A stretch of 64,000 nt of DNA from Halocynthiibacter namhaensis (GTDB taxonomy: Bacteria; Pseudomonadota; Alphaproteobacteria; Rhodobacterales; Rhodobacteraceae), in NCBI RefSeq assembly GCF_000812685.1, contig NZ_JWIF01000074.1, positions 124,001 through 188,000 on the forward strand, read 5' to 3'. The number at the start of each line of letters is the position of its first letter. The stretch's first letter is position 1. This document shows positions 9,978 through 19,336 of this stretch, piece by piece. Position numbers and translations under genes: made by a program. The notes beneath the pieces were generated by a model that was given only the letters and a program-made list of their open reading frames with translations, did not search any database and was not told the origin of the DNA.

Positions 9978-11275
9978 ACGTTGACTTAACCCGTACCGCA
10001 TCCACTGGATCCAGCCAGAAAATTCACACGCTTTCCAATGGGTTTCGGATTATCACCGAACATATGCCTGGTCTTGAAAGCGCCACCCTTGGAATTTGGG
10101 TGAACGCTGGTGGCCGCAATGAGGCTGAAAGTGAAAACGGCATCGCGCATTTCTTGGAACATATGGCGTTCAAAGGCACGGATACACGTTCGGCCCTTGA
10201 TATTGCGGAACAAATTGAAGATGTGGGCGGTTACTTGAATGCCTATACATCGCGCGAAATGACCGCCTATTACGCGCGTGTCTTGGAAAGCGATGTTCCA
10301 TTGGCCTTGGATGTGATCTCGGATATTTTGTTGAACCCAACGTTTGATCCGGCGGAAATCGAGATCGAACGCGGTGTCATTTTGCAAGAAATCGGCCAAG
10401 CGCTTGATACGCCGGATGATGTGATCTTTGATTGGCTGCAAGAACGCGCCTACCCAGATCAGCCGCTTGGGCGCACGATTTTGGGCCCTGGTGAAAAGGT
10501 ATCGGCCTTCCAGAAAGCAGATCTTCAATCCTTCATTGGCACCCATTACGGCCCTGAAAATATGATCCTTGCCGCTGCTGGTGCCATTGATCATGACAAA
10601 CTTGTTGCCCAGGCCGAAGCCCTGTTTGGCACACGCGTTGCGGGGGCTGCACCTGCCTTGATCACCGCGTCTTACCATGGCGGTGAAGTGAAGGTCGAAA
10701 AGGATCTTGAACAAGCGCATTTCGCATTGGCGTTTGAAGGCCCAAGCTACACCGATGATGCCATCTGGGCGGCGCAGCTGTATTCCGGTGTGCTTGGCGG
10801 GGGCATGTCTTCGCGCCTGTTCCAAGAGTTGCGCGAAAAACGTGGGCTTTGTTACACGATCTATGCCCAAGCTGGCGCCTTTGCTGACAGCGGCATGATG
10901 ACGATCTATGCGGGCACCAGTGGTGACCAAGTGGCCGATTTGGCGCTTGTCACCATTGACGAGATGAAACGGGCAGCCGGCACAATCACGCAGGCTGAAT
11001 TGGATCGCGCCCGCGCGCAGATGAAAGCGGGGATGTTGATGGGGCTTGAAAGCCCGTCAAATCGTACGGAACGTCTGGCACGCATGATGTCAATCTGGGG
11101 CAGGGTGCCGCCGGTTGCGGAAGTGGTTGAGAAAATCGACAGTGTTGATTTGACTGCTTTGCAGGACTTCGGTGCAGATATGGCCAGCAACGCAGCGGCG
11201 ACCCTGGCGCAATATGGGCCAGTGTCCGACGCCGTCGATTTGGATGGGATTACACAACGACGCAAGGCTGGCTAA
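9974..11275 (+). CDS. M16 family zinc peptidase (processing peptidase beta-like)
   Basis: A 433-residue M16B peptidase related to the mitochondrial processing peptidase beta subunit. The inverted zinc motif HFLEH is in GIAHFLEHMAFKGT near residue 57, with the downstream glutamate in EIERGVILQEI. The second half has the paired domain with LREKRGLCYTIYAQ near residue 290. Translation starts at GTG 9974, four bases inside thrC. The next gene starts one base inside its stop. The cellular substrate is not known. Confidence 0.94.
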   Translation: MNVDLTRTASTGSSQKIHTLSNGFRIITEHMPGLESATLGIWVNAGGRNEAESENGIAHFLEHMAFKGTDTRSALDIAEQIEDVGGYLNAYTSREMTAYYARVLESDVPLALDVISDILLNPTFDPAEIEIERGVILQEIGQALDTPDDVIFDWLQERAYPDQPLGRTILGPGEKVSAFQKADLQSFIGTHYGPENMILAAAGAIDHDKLVAQAEALFGTRVAGAAPALITASYHGGEVKVEKDLEQAHFALAFEGPSYTDDAIWAAQLYSGVLGGGMSSRLFQELREKRGLCYTIYAQAGAFADSGMMTIYAGTSGDQVADLALVTIDEMKRAAGTITQAELDRARAQMKAGMLMGLESPSNRTERLARMMSIWGRVPPVAEVVEKIDSVDLTALQDFGADMASNAAATLAQYGPVSDAVDLDGITQRRKAG

Positions 11276-11859
11276 TGCTTGGTCGCAATCGGAAACTTCG
11301 GCTTGAAACGCAACGCATGTATCTGCGTCCGCCCCAACACGGTGACTTCCGTGAATGGGCGGCGCTGCGTCGCAACAGCGCCGAATTTCTAACACCGTGG
11401 GAACCGGCCTGGTCGCCAGATCACCTGTCACGCAAGGGTTTCACCAATCGTGTATATTGGGCGCGGCGTTCCATTGCCCAAGGCACAGCAGTGCCTTTGT
11501 TCATTTTTCGCCGGTCTGATAACTATCTGATTGGGGCAATCACAATGGACACGATCCGGCGTGGCCCGGCACAGGCTGCGACGCTTGGATATTGGATCGG
11601 ACAAGGGTTTGCACGCCAAGGTTACATGCGGGAAGCCATTCTTTCTGTTGAACATTTTGCATTCCGCAGTTTGGATTTGTCACGTCTAGAGGCGGCTTGC
11701 CTTCCAGAGAACAAGCCTAGCCGGGGATTGCTTGAGCGATCCGGTTTCAAATATGAAGGTGTCGCGCAAAGCTATCTGCAAATCAATGGCCGCTGGCGCA
11801 CGCATGTATTATACGCAAATCTTCGTGGGGATCGGCGCGGTCGCACTGACGTGTGTTAG
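11275..11859 (+). CDS. GNAT acetyltransferase, RimJ type
   Basis: A 194-residue GNAT protein of the RimJ/RimL kind, which acetylate protein N-termini. It begins with the typical LRLETQRMYLRPPQHGDFREW strand-helix. It has the acetyl-CoA site in LGYWIGQGFARQGYMREA and the later LEAACLPENKPSRGLLERSGF motif. The ATG overlaps the stop of the M16 peptidase (TAATG), so thrC, the peptidase and this gene form one translationally coupled unit. The substrate cannot be read from the sequence. Confidence 0.9.
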   Translation: MLGRNRKLRLETQRMYLRPPQHGDFREWAALRRNSAEFLTPWEPAWSPDHLSRKGFTNRVYWARRSIAQGTAVPLFIFRRSDNYLIGAITMDTIRRGPAQAATLGYWIGQGFARQGYMREAILSVEHFAFRSLDLSRLEAACLPENKPSRGLLERSGFKYEGVAQSYLQINGRWRTHVLYANLRGDRRGRTDVC

Positions 11860-11966
11860 ACCTCACTTCAGGTGGTCGTTTGGGGTAAGAAGAGATTGCG
11901 CAAAACAAACGCTTCTTTCTTGAATGCCGACTTCAGACATGATCAGTTCAGCACCGGAGGCCCCAC

Positions 11967-13382
11967 ATGCTAAACCCTGCCGATCCCGAATTTATTGCAC
12001 ATTTGACGTCGCTTCTTGGCGATGACATTTTGCGCCCTGCATCTGAACTATATTTAGAAGAACCCCGCAAACGCATCACTGGCCATGCAGGCGCGATTGT
12101 GGCGCCACGTGATACGAATGAAGTGTCGCAGATCCTTGCGCTGTGTTCAGAACATCAGGTTGGTGTGATCCCATTTGGCGGTGGTACGGGGCTTGTTGGT
12201 GGGCAACTTATGTCTGCGGATCAAGGGGTTGCCCCGTTGATCCTGTCGCTTGAGCGTATGAACAAGATGCGCGATATTTTCCCTACGGAAAATGTGATGA
12301 TTGTGGAAGCGGGCATGACTTTGGCAGCCATACAGGACGGAGCCGCAGATGAAGACTTGCTGTTTCCGCTGTCATTGGCATCCGAAGGCACATGCCAGAT
12401 CGGCGGAAACCTTGCGACCAATGCGGGCGGTGTGAACGTGCTGCGTTATGGCAACACGCGCGATTTATGTCTTGGGGTTGAGGCCGTTCTCTCTGATGGC
12501 CGGGTTCTGAACAATTTGTCGCGGCTGCGCAAAGACAACACAGGATACGATCTTAAGAACTTGTTGATCGGGTCTGAAGGCACGTTGGGGGTGATCACGG
12601 CCGCCAGTTTACGCCTGTCTGCGCGGCCTGCGCGTGTTGGAACCGCAATTCTGACTGTTCGCGATCCCGCTGCCGCATTGGAACTTTTGTCAAAAGCGCG
12701 CGAGATCACGGGGGATGCTGTTTCCGCATTTGAATTGATCAGCGGCACGGGCATGGAATTTGTGCGTGACACATTGCCAGGTATTCATCAGCCCTTTGCC
12801 CAGTCGCCTGAATGGTCGGTGTTGGTGGAATTTGGTGTGCCTGCGGCGTTGAACCCAGAAACCTTGTTGGAAGATCTCTTTGTTACGGGAAGCGAGGCGG
12901 GTCTCGTGACGGATGGGGTGATTGCCCAGTCTTTGGCCCAACGCACCGAGATGTGGTCTCTGCGGGAACATATTCCCGCTGCAAACAAAAAAATCGGCGC
13001 CATTGGCAGCCATGATATCTCATTGCCACTGTCCGAAATGGCGCGTTTCATCCCCCTTGGCATGGCAGAAATTGCCAAGATCGCACCTGTGCGCGTGAAC
13101 TGTTTTGGTCATTTGGGGGACGGGAACCTGCATTATAATGTCTTCCCACCTGCTGGGCAGAAGGCCAGCGCCTTCGCGGATTATAAAGATGAGATTGAAC
13201 GTTTGATCCATGATTTGGTCCATGCTCATGGCGGGTCATTCAGCGCGGAACATGGGGTGGGGCGGCTGAAATCTGGCGAGCTTACCCGTTACGGCGACCC
13301 AACAAAGCGCGCGATGATGCAGCAGATCAAGCAAGCTTTGGACCCACGTGGCATCATGAACCCCGGCGCGGTTCTAGACTGA
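11967..13382 (+). CDS. FAD-linked oxidase, GlcD / D-2-hydroxyacid dehydrogenase type
   Basis: A 471-residue flavoprotein of the vanillyl-alcohol-oxidase superfamily. The PCMH-type FAD domain has VIPFGGGTGLVGGQ near residue 70 and GGNLATNAGGVNVLRYGNTRD near 150. The C-terminal FAD-oxidase domain has CFGHLGDGNLHYN near 378 and the closing HGGSFSAEHGVGRLK. This fits D-lactate, D-2-hydroxyglutarate or glycolate dehydrogenases; the exact substrate is open. GGAGG precedes the ATG. It stands alone, converging on the lipid-type operon. Confidence 0.9.
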   Translation: MLNPADPEFIAHLTSLLGDDILRPASELYLEEPRKRITGHAGAIVAPRDTNEVSQILALCSEHQVGVIPFGGGTGLVGGQLMSADQGVAPLILSLERMNKMRDIFPTENVMIVEAGMTLAAIQDGAADEDLLFPLSLASEGTCQIGGNLATNAGGVNVLRYGNTRDLCLGVEAVLSDGRVLNNLSRLRKDNTGYDLKNLLIGSEGTLGVITAASLRLSARPARVGTAILTVRDPAAALELLSKAREITGDAVSAFELISGTGMEFVRDTLPGIHQPFAQSPEWSVLVEFGVPAALNPETLLEDLFVTGSEAGLVTDGVIAQSLAQRTEMWSLREHIPAANKKIGAIGSHDISLPLSEMARFIPLGMAEIAKIAPVRVNCFGHLGDGNLHYNVFPPAGQKASAFADYKDEIERLIHDLVHAHGGSFSAEHGVGRLKSGELTRYGDPTKRAMMQQIKQALDPRGIMNPGAVLD

Positions 13383-13395
13383 TTTTCTTGCCGTT

Positions 13396-14532
13396 TCATT
13401 GCATTGGGTCTTCTGCATTTGGGCTGATTACACTTCGGTCGCGTCCGATTCCTGCCAACAATGATAGGCTATGGATGATCAAGGCAAGGCAGCCCACCAG
13501 CCAAGCATAACTTGCGCCACTGTTCAGCGCTTCGAGCATAAGAAATGCACTTGTAAGGTGCCAACCGTAAAGCGCCCAGAGGCGACCTTCGCTTATTCCA
13601 CCGAGGGCAATGGCTCCAAAAGCCAACAAGGCGAAGCGTGTCAGCTGGCTATAACTTGTGTCCGCATATCCATACCCGTAAAGCCACACATATCCGGTGA
13701 CGAGGGCGAATAAGACTATGGTTCCCACCAGAACCATTACCCCATTCGCATGGTAGGAAGGGATGGGCTTTGCGACGCTAACGTTCCAGTTCAACAGGTG
13801 CCGTAAGACGGGGATGTTGCTCGCGATTGCTGGGTTGAACGACGGTGACGCCCCTTTGACGCCATAGTTGAAATCATCTTCGGGAAGGTCGGGGCGATAG
13901 GTGTTGAACAGCTTGTCCCAAATGACAAAACTGCCGGCGTAGTTGCTGTCGGACCAAGCTCTGTCGGCCACGTGATGGATGCGATGGTGGGTTGGGGTGA
14001 CCAGGATATGCTCTAAGAACCCTAGATGAGGTGTCAGTGCGCTGTGGTTCATCAGTTGAATGCCGTAATGTACCACGGACACTGAGATGAACATTTCAAC
14101 CGGAATGCCGAGCAATGCCAATGGGATAAAAAATGGAATAGAAGCCAGTGATGAATACCATGAATTGCGCATTGCGAGGGATAGATTGAAGTGCTCGCCC
14201 TCATGATGAACAACATGGACCGCCCAAAGGATGCGAAACTTGTGATGCAACCGGTGCAGCCAATAGAAGCAAAAGTCCCAACCAATGAGGGCGATGGCCC
14301 AGACAACTGCAACAGGCCAATCGCTGACAAAACCGGTGCCAAACCTGTTCAGGATCAAGCCATAGACGGCGATTTCTAACCCGCGAAACAGCCAAACCAT
14401 CAAATGTCCAGAATTGAGATTAAAGACAACATCGTGCCAATCGACGACATGTCGGCCTTGACGGTTGAATATGATCATTTCCGTTAACACAAGGATCAAC
14501 ATCAAGAGAATGGGGAACGCGACTGCGGTCAT
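13396..14532 (-). CDS. Sterol desaturase / fatty acid hydroxylase family membrane protein
   Basis: Integral membrane di-iron enzyme family that hydroxylates or desaturates lipids. The 378-residue protein shows the histidine clusters HRLHHKF, HVVHHEGEH and HHRIHHV between about residues 120 and 220, within several membrane helices. Further hydrophobic helices follow. I start at the ATG at 14532, which overlaps the stop of the PAP2 gene (ATGA); a longer reading would cover that gene. It is the last gene of the eight-gene operon. The substrate is unknown; the context suggests a long-chain lipid made by the upstream ketosynthase. Confidence 0.88.
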   Translation of the reverse strand: MTAVAFPILLMLILVLTEMIIFNRQGRHVVDWHDVVFNLNSGHLMVWLFRGLEIAVYGLILNRFGTGFVSDWPVAVVWAIALIGWDFCFYWLHRLHHKFRILWAVHVVHHEGEHFNLSLAMRNSWYSSLASIPFFIPLALLGIPVEMFISVSVVHYGIQLMNHSALTPHLGFLEHILVTPTHHRIHHVADRAWSDSNYAGSFVIWDKLFNTYRPDLPEDDFNYGVKGASPSFNPAIASNIPVLRHLLNWNVSVAKPIPSYHANGVMVLVGTIVLFALVTGYVWLYGYGYADTSYSQLTRFALLAFGAIALGGISEGRLWALYGWHLTSAFLMLEALNSGASYAWLVGCLALIIHSLSLLAGIGRDRSVISPNAEDPMQ

Positions 14533-15185
14533 GGCGTGCCCCCCCAACGGATAATGCCATAGCGTTTGAAAATGACGGTAGCTGCACAGGCCAACAGGGC
14601 CAATCCTAGCCCCGCCAGAAGATCGACGAACTGGTGTCGGTGAAGCGGTAAGATAGAAACCATTATCACTACGGCCCATCCCGTCAGCAGCAGGTTGCGC
14701 CAGAGATGTCCCGCCTGCAACAGTGCCAACAGCGCCAAGCATGTCAGTGTCACGTGCAGGGAAGGCAGGCAGTTGACCACTGCATCATAGCGCATCAACA
14801 GTTTAAGCGTTTGTGCGCTTAGGCCTTGTTGCGTGACGTCTGGGAAAACCATGGTCGTTGGGAAAAAACCAAACACAATTGCGGCACCTATTGCGCTGCA
14901 CAGCATGACACAGCTTAGCCATTTCACGCGTTCGGGCTGGGCGCAGAAAAACCCCATGGGAATGAACAGGAAGAACGACATATACACCCAAATCGCGGAT
15001 GGGGTGAACGGGAACCAAAGGTCTATCGATGACGGCGTCAACAGATGTGCGGCTTCGGCGCCGCGCAGGCCCGACAGCGTATAGACAATGCCAATCGATC
15101 CCCAACTGGACACCATCAAGACCAGTCGTGACAAAAACGACAAAGTCACCTTACTGGCGGAAGCGTCGTCTATATTATCGAACAT
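14529..15185 (-). CDS. PAP2-family membrane phosphatase (Aur1/Ipt-like)
   Basis: A 218-residue membrane protein with about six helices. The two readable PAP2 motifs are CLPSLHVTLT near residue 142 and LHRHQFVDLLAG near 182, giving the two catalytic histidines and the aspartate. The first PAP2 motif (KxxxxxxRP) is not evident, as in the Aur1-like branch that transfers or removes lipid phosphate headgroups. It lies 63 bases downstream of the Rieske gene and overlaps the desaturase gene by four bases. The likely role is lipid phosphate removal or headgroup exchange. Confidence 0.85.
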   Translation of the reverse strand: MFDNIDDASASKVTLSFLSRLVLMVSSWGSIGIVYTLSGLRGAEAAHLLTPSSIDLWFPFTPSAIWVYMSFFLFIPMGFFCAQPERVKWLSCVMLCSAIGAAIVFGFFPTTMVFPDVTQQGLSAQTLKLLMRYDAVVNCLPSLHVTLTCLALLALLQAGHLWRNLLLTGWAVVIMVSILPLHRHQFVDLLAGLGLALLACAATVIFKRYGIIRWGGTP

Positions 15186-15248
15186 TGAGAACTCTCCAAA
15201 ATGACATTGAATATTGAGAGGGGGCAGAAGATTGCACTTTTGGCTGGC

Positions 15249-16228
15249 CTAAATATCCAGCGTGACGCGTTGGACATCAACATTATTCGTTTGCCCGTCA
15301 AGCACCTGCGAAATCAGCGGGTATAAAATATCAAGCGGGCCATTTGCATGCGGTGGCTTTCCGGCGGCTTCCCAATTTTCGGTCGCATTTGCCATAATCC
15401 GTAAATCTTGCGAAATTACAATGCGCATCAGGGGCACAAAAAGCAACGCTTTGATCCAGCCAAGGCCATACTGTCGCGGCCCGGTCATCACGGCGAACCC
15501 CCGTAAATGCGTGTCATCTTCACGGGTGAAGTAAAGTGTGGTGACAAGATTTAACCCATGCTTCCCCCAGTATTCGAGGCTTACAACACCGGGGCGGCGA
15601 AAGCGGCTGATGGCGTGACTGCGTTGGCTTTCAAGCAGTCGGGACATCAAGCCATTGGATTGCGTTTCACCACTGTAGCGCATCACAAGTTCTCCAGCGT
15701 CGATCCCGGCTTCAAGGGTCACCTTACTGGTCGGGCCACCACCACCGCGGATAATTCCGCTGTGCACAAACAGAGTGTGAATTGGATCAAGCACGTTTTC
15801 CACGGCATCTGTCAACGTCGCGTGTGCGTGGCTTTCCAAATCCGAGAAACCTGTGCTTGGTGGTCCCATGTCGGCGCAGGAATTTCGCCTGCGGCCTTGG
15901 CGTCGCGGGTGACAAAGACCAGGCCATGTGCTTCGCGGGCGTCCCAAGATCGCACCAAGCGGTTTTTCACGGGACCCTCAGCAAGCGGGATATGCGTGCA
16001 AACGCCTTTTCCGTTGAACCGCCAGCCATGATAGGGGCATTCAACGGTGCCGTCGATAACGCGCCCTTTCGACAGCGAGGCCGAGCGATGTGGGCAACGA
16101 TCGGCAATAGCAGACACGCCATTTAATGTACGGAAGAGGACAAGTTTCTCGCCTTCGAATGTGACGGCGCGCGGTTTTTTCTTCAGCTTTGAGGCGCGCA
16201 ATACGGGGTGCCAATGGGTTTCGGTCAT
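15249..16228 (-). pseudogene. Rieske non-heme iron oxygenase, interrupted by one frameshift
   Basis: The first 120 or so codons (from ATG 16228) encode the Rieske [2Fe-2S] domain, with CPHRSASL and CPYHGWRFNG near residues 45-68. After GEIPAPTWDHQ the frame runs to a stop at 15812. The rest continues in the -1 frame from about 15857 to 15249. It includes NVLDPIHTLFVH, which has the D-x2-H-x4-H mononuclear iron ligands. Joining the frames gives about 326 residues, normal for this family. One missing base between about 15850 and 15875 explains the break, and no slippery heptamer is visible. It overlaps the DUF3419 gene by four bases. A sequencing error or a recent mutation are both possible. 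Confidence 0.85.
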
Positions 16229-17280
16229 GTGGTGATCCTTCCGGCGCGGATGTCATATATGATGGCCCGGTCATGCTTAGTCAGCTGATCTGACAGGGGG
16301 TGATCTATTTCAATACGGTCATCAGGCAAGGCAAGTGGGTTCATGAATATGCGTTCAACAAAACAGGCATTTGGGCGTGCAGCCCGAAGAACACCATCCC
16401 ACGCCTGCGCATAGGTTCTCGGGCTGGTGTACGACCCAAAGTCCGACAACGAAAACCCATCGGCATTGGTGCATCTGTCCAGTTGATGTAGCCCCGTCAG
16501 GCGTATTTCAAGTCGCTCAAGCCGGGCTTGTACGGTTTCATAGTTCTCGGCCAAAAGATGCAACGGCAATGCGTTTGGCAGCGCGGAGTGGCCGCGCAGT
16601 ATCAGTGACGCGAAATCACTGTTGCGAAACAGAAACGTGGAGGACGCGCGTGTAAACGCCCCGGCGAGGCGGGCTTCGACGTGCTGCGGTTTTGGCAGGA
16701 ATGCGCCGCCGGGTTCTCCGATCACGCGTGTCCAAATCCAGGGTCGCCCCAATGTGCGAATGGAAAGCCGCCAGATCCAGTCGTCAAAATGCTGTGCCCA
16801 AATTTTGGCTTGCTCATCAAGATCGTGGGCGTTGAAAAGCGCGTCAATCCTGCGCCCTCGGATCAGACGCGTGCCACATGCGCCCTTGCGCAATACCCGT
16901 TCCCAAAGCCCGGCATACCAAATACCACCTTGGATCTGCCGGCGTTTCAGCGTCCAAAAGGTTGCGTGGTCTTCTGATAGATGTTGGCGTATTTTGTCCC
17001 AATACTCTAACGGATCCCCCGGAAGAATGCCCAGAAAAGTTAGCATTTCGTGGTGATCAAGACAACGGATGGCGGCAATCTTTAAACGAAGTAACGCGTT
17101 CTGGACGGGATTCATATCGACGGAAATGACCGTTTCGGCGTTGGACAGAAGCATGTCTAATGGCCGAGTTCCAGACCCTGTGATACAGACCATGCGTTCA
17201 ACAGAATTGGCCAAACCCGTCAGTTCGCTCCGCCCGTCCTCATTGGATGAAGCGAAGTTGAGATTTTGGAAAAAACTCAT
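16225..17280 (-). CDS. DUF3419 protein, BtaA-like 3-amino-3-carboxypropyl transferase
   Basis: A 351-residue protein of the DUF3419 family. Its characterised member BtaA moves the 3-amino-3-carboxypropyl group of S-adenosylmethionine onto diacylglycerol, the first step of betaine lipid synthesis, releasing methylthioadenosine. The SAM-fold segment MVCITGSGTRPLDMLL near residue 30 and VISVDMNPVQNALLRLK near 52 are clear. No btaB-like methyltransferase lies beside it, so a classical betaine lipid operon is unlikely. It overlaps genes on both sides by four bases. The acceptor is unknown; the operon suggests a lipid. Confidence 0.82.
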   Translation of the reverse strand: MSFFQNLNFASSNEDGRSELTGLANSVERMVCITGSGTRPLDMLLSNAETVISVDMNPVQNALLRLKIAAIRCLDHHEMLTFLGILPGDPLEYWDKIRQHLSEDHATFWTLKRRQIQGGIWYAGLWERVLRKGACGTRLIRGRRIDALFNAHDLDEQAKIWAQHFDDWIWRLSIRTLGRPWIWTRVIGEPGGAFLPKPQHVEARLAGAFTRASSTFLFRNSDFASLILRGHSALPNALPLHLLAENYETVQARLERLEIRLTGLHQLDRCTNADGFSLSDFGSYTSPRTYAQAWDGVLRAARPNACFVERIFMNPLALPDDRIEIDHPLSDQLTKHDRAIIYDIRAGRITT

Positions 17281-18521
17281 TCAGGGGGGCTCCAGCAATT
17301 TTCAATGCGGCGTAATTTTTGACTGGTGTCCAGCTGCAAAGGCGCGTGCTGAAGGTTTACCGAGATATCTAATCCGCGCGTTTCAAAGAGCTTGGCAAGG
17401 CTGGCCAGCGCCGCAAGTGCATCTGCGTTGGCTTGTTCTGGCTTCAACACCAGTGTGACGGATTTTTCCGCCTCACGCCGGACGCGAAAATCGTCAATGC
17501 CACGGGCGGCATCTAAGACAGCGTTGCGCAGAATGTCAGGGGTTATCAGCTTGCCATCGAAAACAAATACATCATCCATGCGCCCAACCACTTCGTCGAT
17601 TACACGTAAGGGGGATCCACAGGAACAGGCGTCGGGCGACAATCTAAGCAGGTCATTCATGCGATACCGCGCCATGATCTGAAACCTGCGTCGAAAGCCT
17701 GTGACCAAAGGGGATACCAAACCGTCATCCATCGGCTCAAACTCAAAATAAGTTGCGTCTTCCGCAAGGTGTAACTTGCCATGGGCACAACTCACCCCGA
17801 ACAACCCTTCTGTCGCCATATAGATCTGCCCAAGTCGCAGGTTGAAATGGGTTTCGATCACATTTCGGTCGATCTGATCCAAGGTTTCAGCCCCGGAAAA
17901 TACTTTACGTGGTTTTAAGTCAGCGCCGGTTTCCGCCAAGTGACGCAACACCCGCGGAGGCGCAGTGATCGTGGTCGGATCAAATGTCATCAGCCTGTCT
18001 TGCCAAGTTTCTGGGCCTTGACGTAGATCGAAAAATTGCAATCGTAACCGCCGGCTTTTGTTTGCCTCGTCATACAGGCTTGAGGACTGCGGCAATATCA
18101 CAGCAACCCTTTCCTTGCGCCACAAAAACTGCGGAGCCGTTTTCGCCAACATCGCCCCAAGCCAACGGTTGCGTTCATCAGATGTCACAGCATAAAGGGC
18201 GCGGTTGCCAGATGTACCGGTTGATGCACCGATACCTACGCCGTTGATCTCGCCGCTTCCTGCCATCGCGTCCCAAGCCTTTGTCTGCGTGATGCCCCCC
18301 AAATTGAACGCTTCAAACTGATCCATGACGATGGCTTTGTCGGTGATCTTAAGGTCGGCCAATTCGGTGGGGTTTTCGGTGTAATATCCCACGCGCGGCA
18401 AGTCGTCTGACAGCCAGCGCTTTAGCCGACGCGCCTGCCAGCGGTCAAACTTTGGGCGTGACATGCGGCTCACCCAAAGGGTTTCCAATAAAGCGGCAAG
18501 CACTTGAGACATTTGTTTCAT
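17277..18521 (-). CDS. Adenylate-forming ligase, F390-synthetase / phenylacetate-CoA ligase type
   Basis: A 414-residue member of the ANL superfamily close to the F390-synthetase-related group. It shows a P-loop-like GIGASTGTSGNRALYAVT near residue 95, the acyl-adenylate region IYMATEGLFGVSC near 232, and the hinge region LRVIDEVVGRMDDVF near 310. These enzymes activate a carboxylate with ATP. Next to an OleA/OleD-like pair it could take the place of the beta-lactone synthetase OleC, or activate a fatty acid for the ketosynthase. It overlaps its neighbours by four bases. Substrate unknown. Confidence 0.82.
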   Translation of the reverse strand: MKQMSQVLAALLETLWVSRMSRPKFDRWQARRLKRWLSDDLPRVGYYTENPTELADLKITDKAIVMDQFEAFNLGGITQTKAWDAMAGSGEINGVGIGASTGTSGNRALYAVTSDERNRWLGAMLAKTAPQFLWRKERVAVILPQSSSLYDEANKSRRLRLQFFDLRQGPETWQDRLMTFDPTTITAPPRVLRHLAETGADLKPRKVFSGAETLDQIDRNVIETHFNLRLGQIYMATEGLFGVSCAHGKLHLAEDATYFEFEPMDDGLVSPLVTGFRRRFQIMARYRMNDLLRLSPDACSCGSPLRVIDEVVGRMDDVFVFDGKLITPDILRNAVLDAARGIDDFRVRREAEKSVTLVLKPEQANADALAALASLAKLFETRGLDISVNLQHAPLQLDTSQKLRRIENCWSPPE

Positions 18522-19336
18522 GTGTTTGGCTTTCGATCATACGCAGTCATTTCCGGGGTGTGACAGAGTAAAACATCGCCACCCGCACGGGCAAAACCGG
18601 CAACCTTTGCCGTGCTTTCACGTTGGGCATGGGGATCTTCCGCGACCAGCCGCCCGGGGTATCCTATCGGGCCACGTGTTAACGCCGCCGTCACCCATTG
18701 CACATCCGCAGCATATAGCATTGGGCGTTCCAGTTGCGGAAAACATAGTCCAAAATGCCCCTCAGCGTGGCCAGGCAATCTGATCGCTAGGATGCGATTA
18801 TCTTCAAATATATCATAGACTAGGCCAAGGCCAAGGGGGCCGTTTACCTGTGGTTTATCAAAGACGTTTTCCAAGCGAACGGTCATATCATTTGGCAAAA
18901 ATTCAGGAAATATCCCACGATGAATATTGGCCCAGATGCTTCGCGTTCTTACGTTCTCAAAGGTCTGTTGGCAGGCAATCAGGCGTGCGTTTGGAAAACG
19001 TGCCAAGGCCGATATGTGATCGACGTGGAAGTGCGTAAGGATGATCGCTTTAACGTCGTCAGCCGTGTAGCCCATCTGCGATAAAGCTTCGATCGGGTCC
19101 CCATCAGGCAGAAGTTCAGGGGAAAACGCCCATGAATACGCCCGCAGCATGGGCGAGCGTCCGGGGGCACTGATGGCTTCGGGGCTGTACCCTGCATCGA
19201 TCAAAACCACACCATCAGGGTGCTCAATGATCCCAACGCGTACCTGCAACGCCAAGCGTTTATTCCAGCGCCCTTTGTTGAGAACCAAGCGTTCCCGCGT
19301 GTGAACATATGCGGTGTTGGTGAAAGTGATTTTCAT
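18518..19336 (-). CDS. Metallo-beta-lactamase-fold hydrolase
   Basis: A 272-residue MBL-fold protein. The HxHxDH metal motif is in ILTHFHVDHISA at about residues 99-110. The third histidine is in RLPGHAEGHFG, the bridging aspartate in MLYAADVQW, and the last histidine in LLCHTPE. The layout resembles lactonase-type and glyoxalase-type MBL enzymes, with a long N-terminal segment. It overlaps the reductase and ligase genes by four bases each. In this context a lactone or thioester hydrolase role is plausible but inferred. Confidence 0.85.
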   Translation of the reverse strand: MKITFTNTAYVHTRERLVLNKGRWNKRLALQVRVGIIEHPDGVVLIDAGYSPEAISAPGRSPMLRAYSWAFSPELLPDGDPIEALSQMGYTADDVKAIILTHFHVDHISALARFPNARLIACQQTFENVRTRSIWANIHRGIFPEFLPNDMTVRLENVFDKPQVNGPLGLGLVYDIFEDNRILAIRLPGHAEGHFGLCFPQLERPMLYAADVQWVTAALTRGPIGYPGRLVAEDPHAQRESTAKVAGFARAGGDVLLCHTPEMTAYDRKPNT

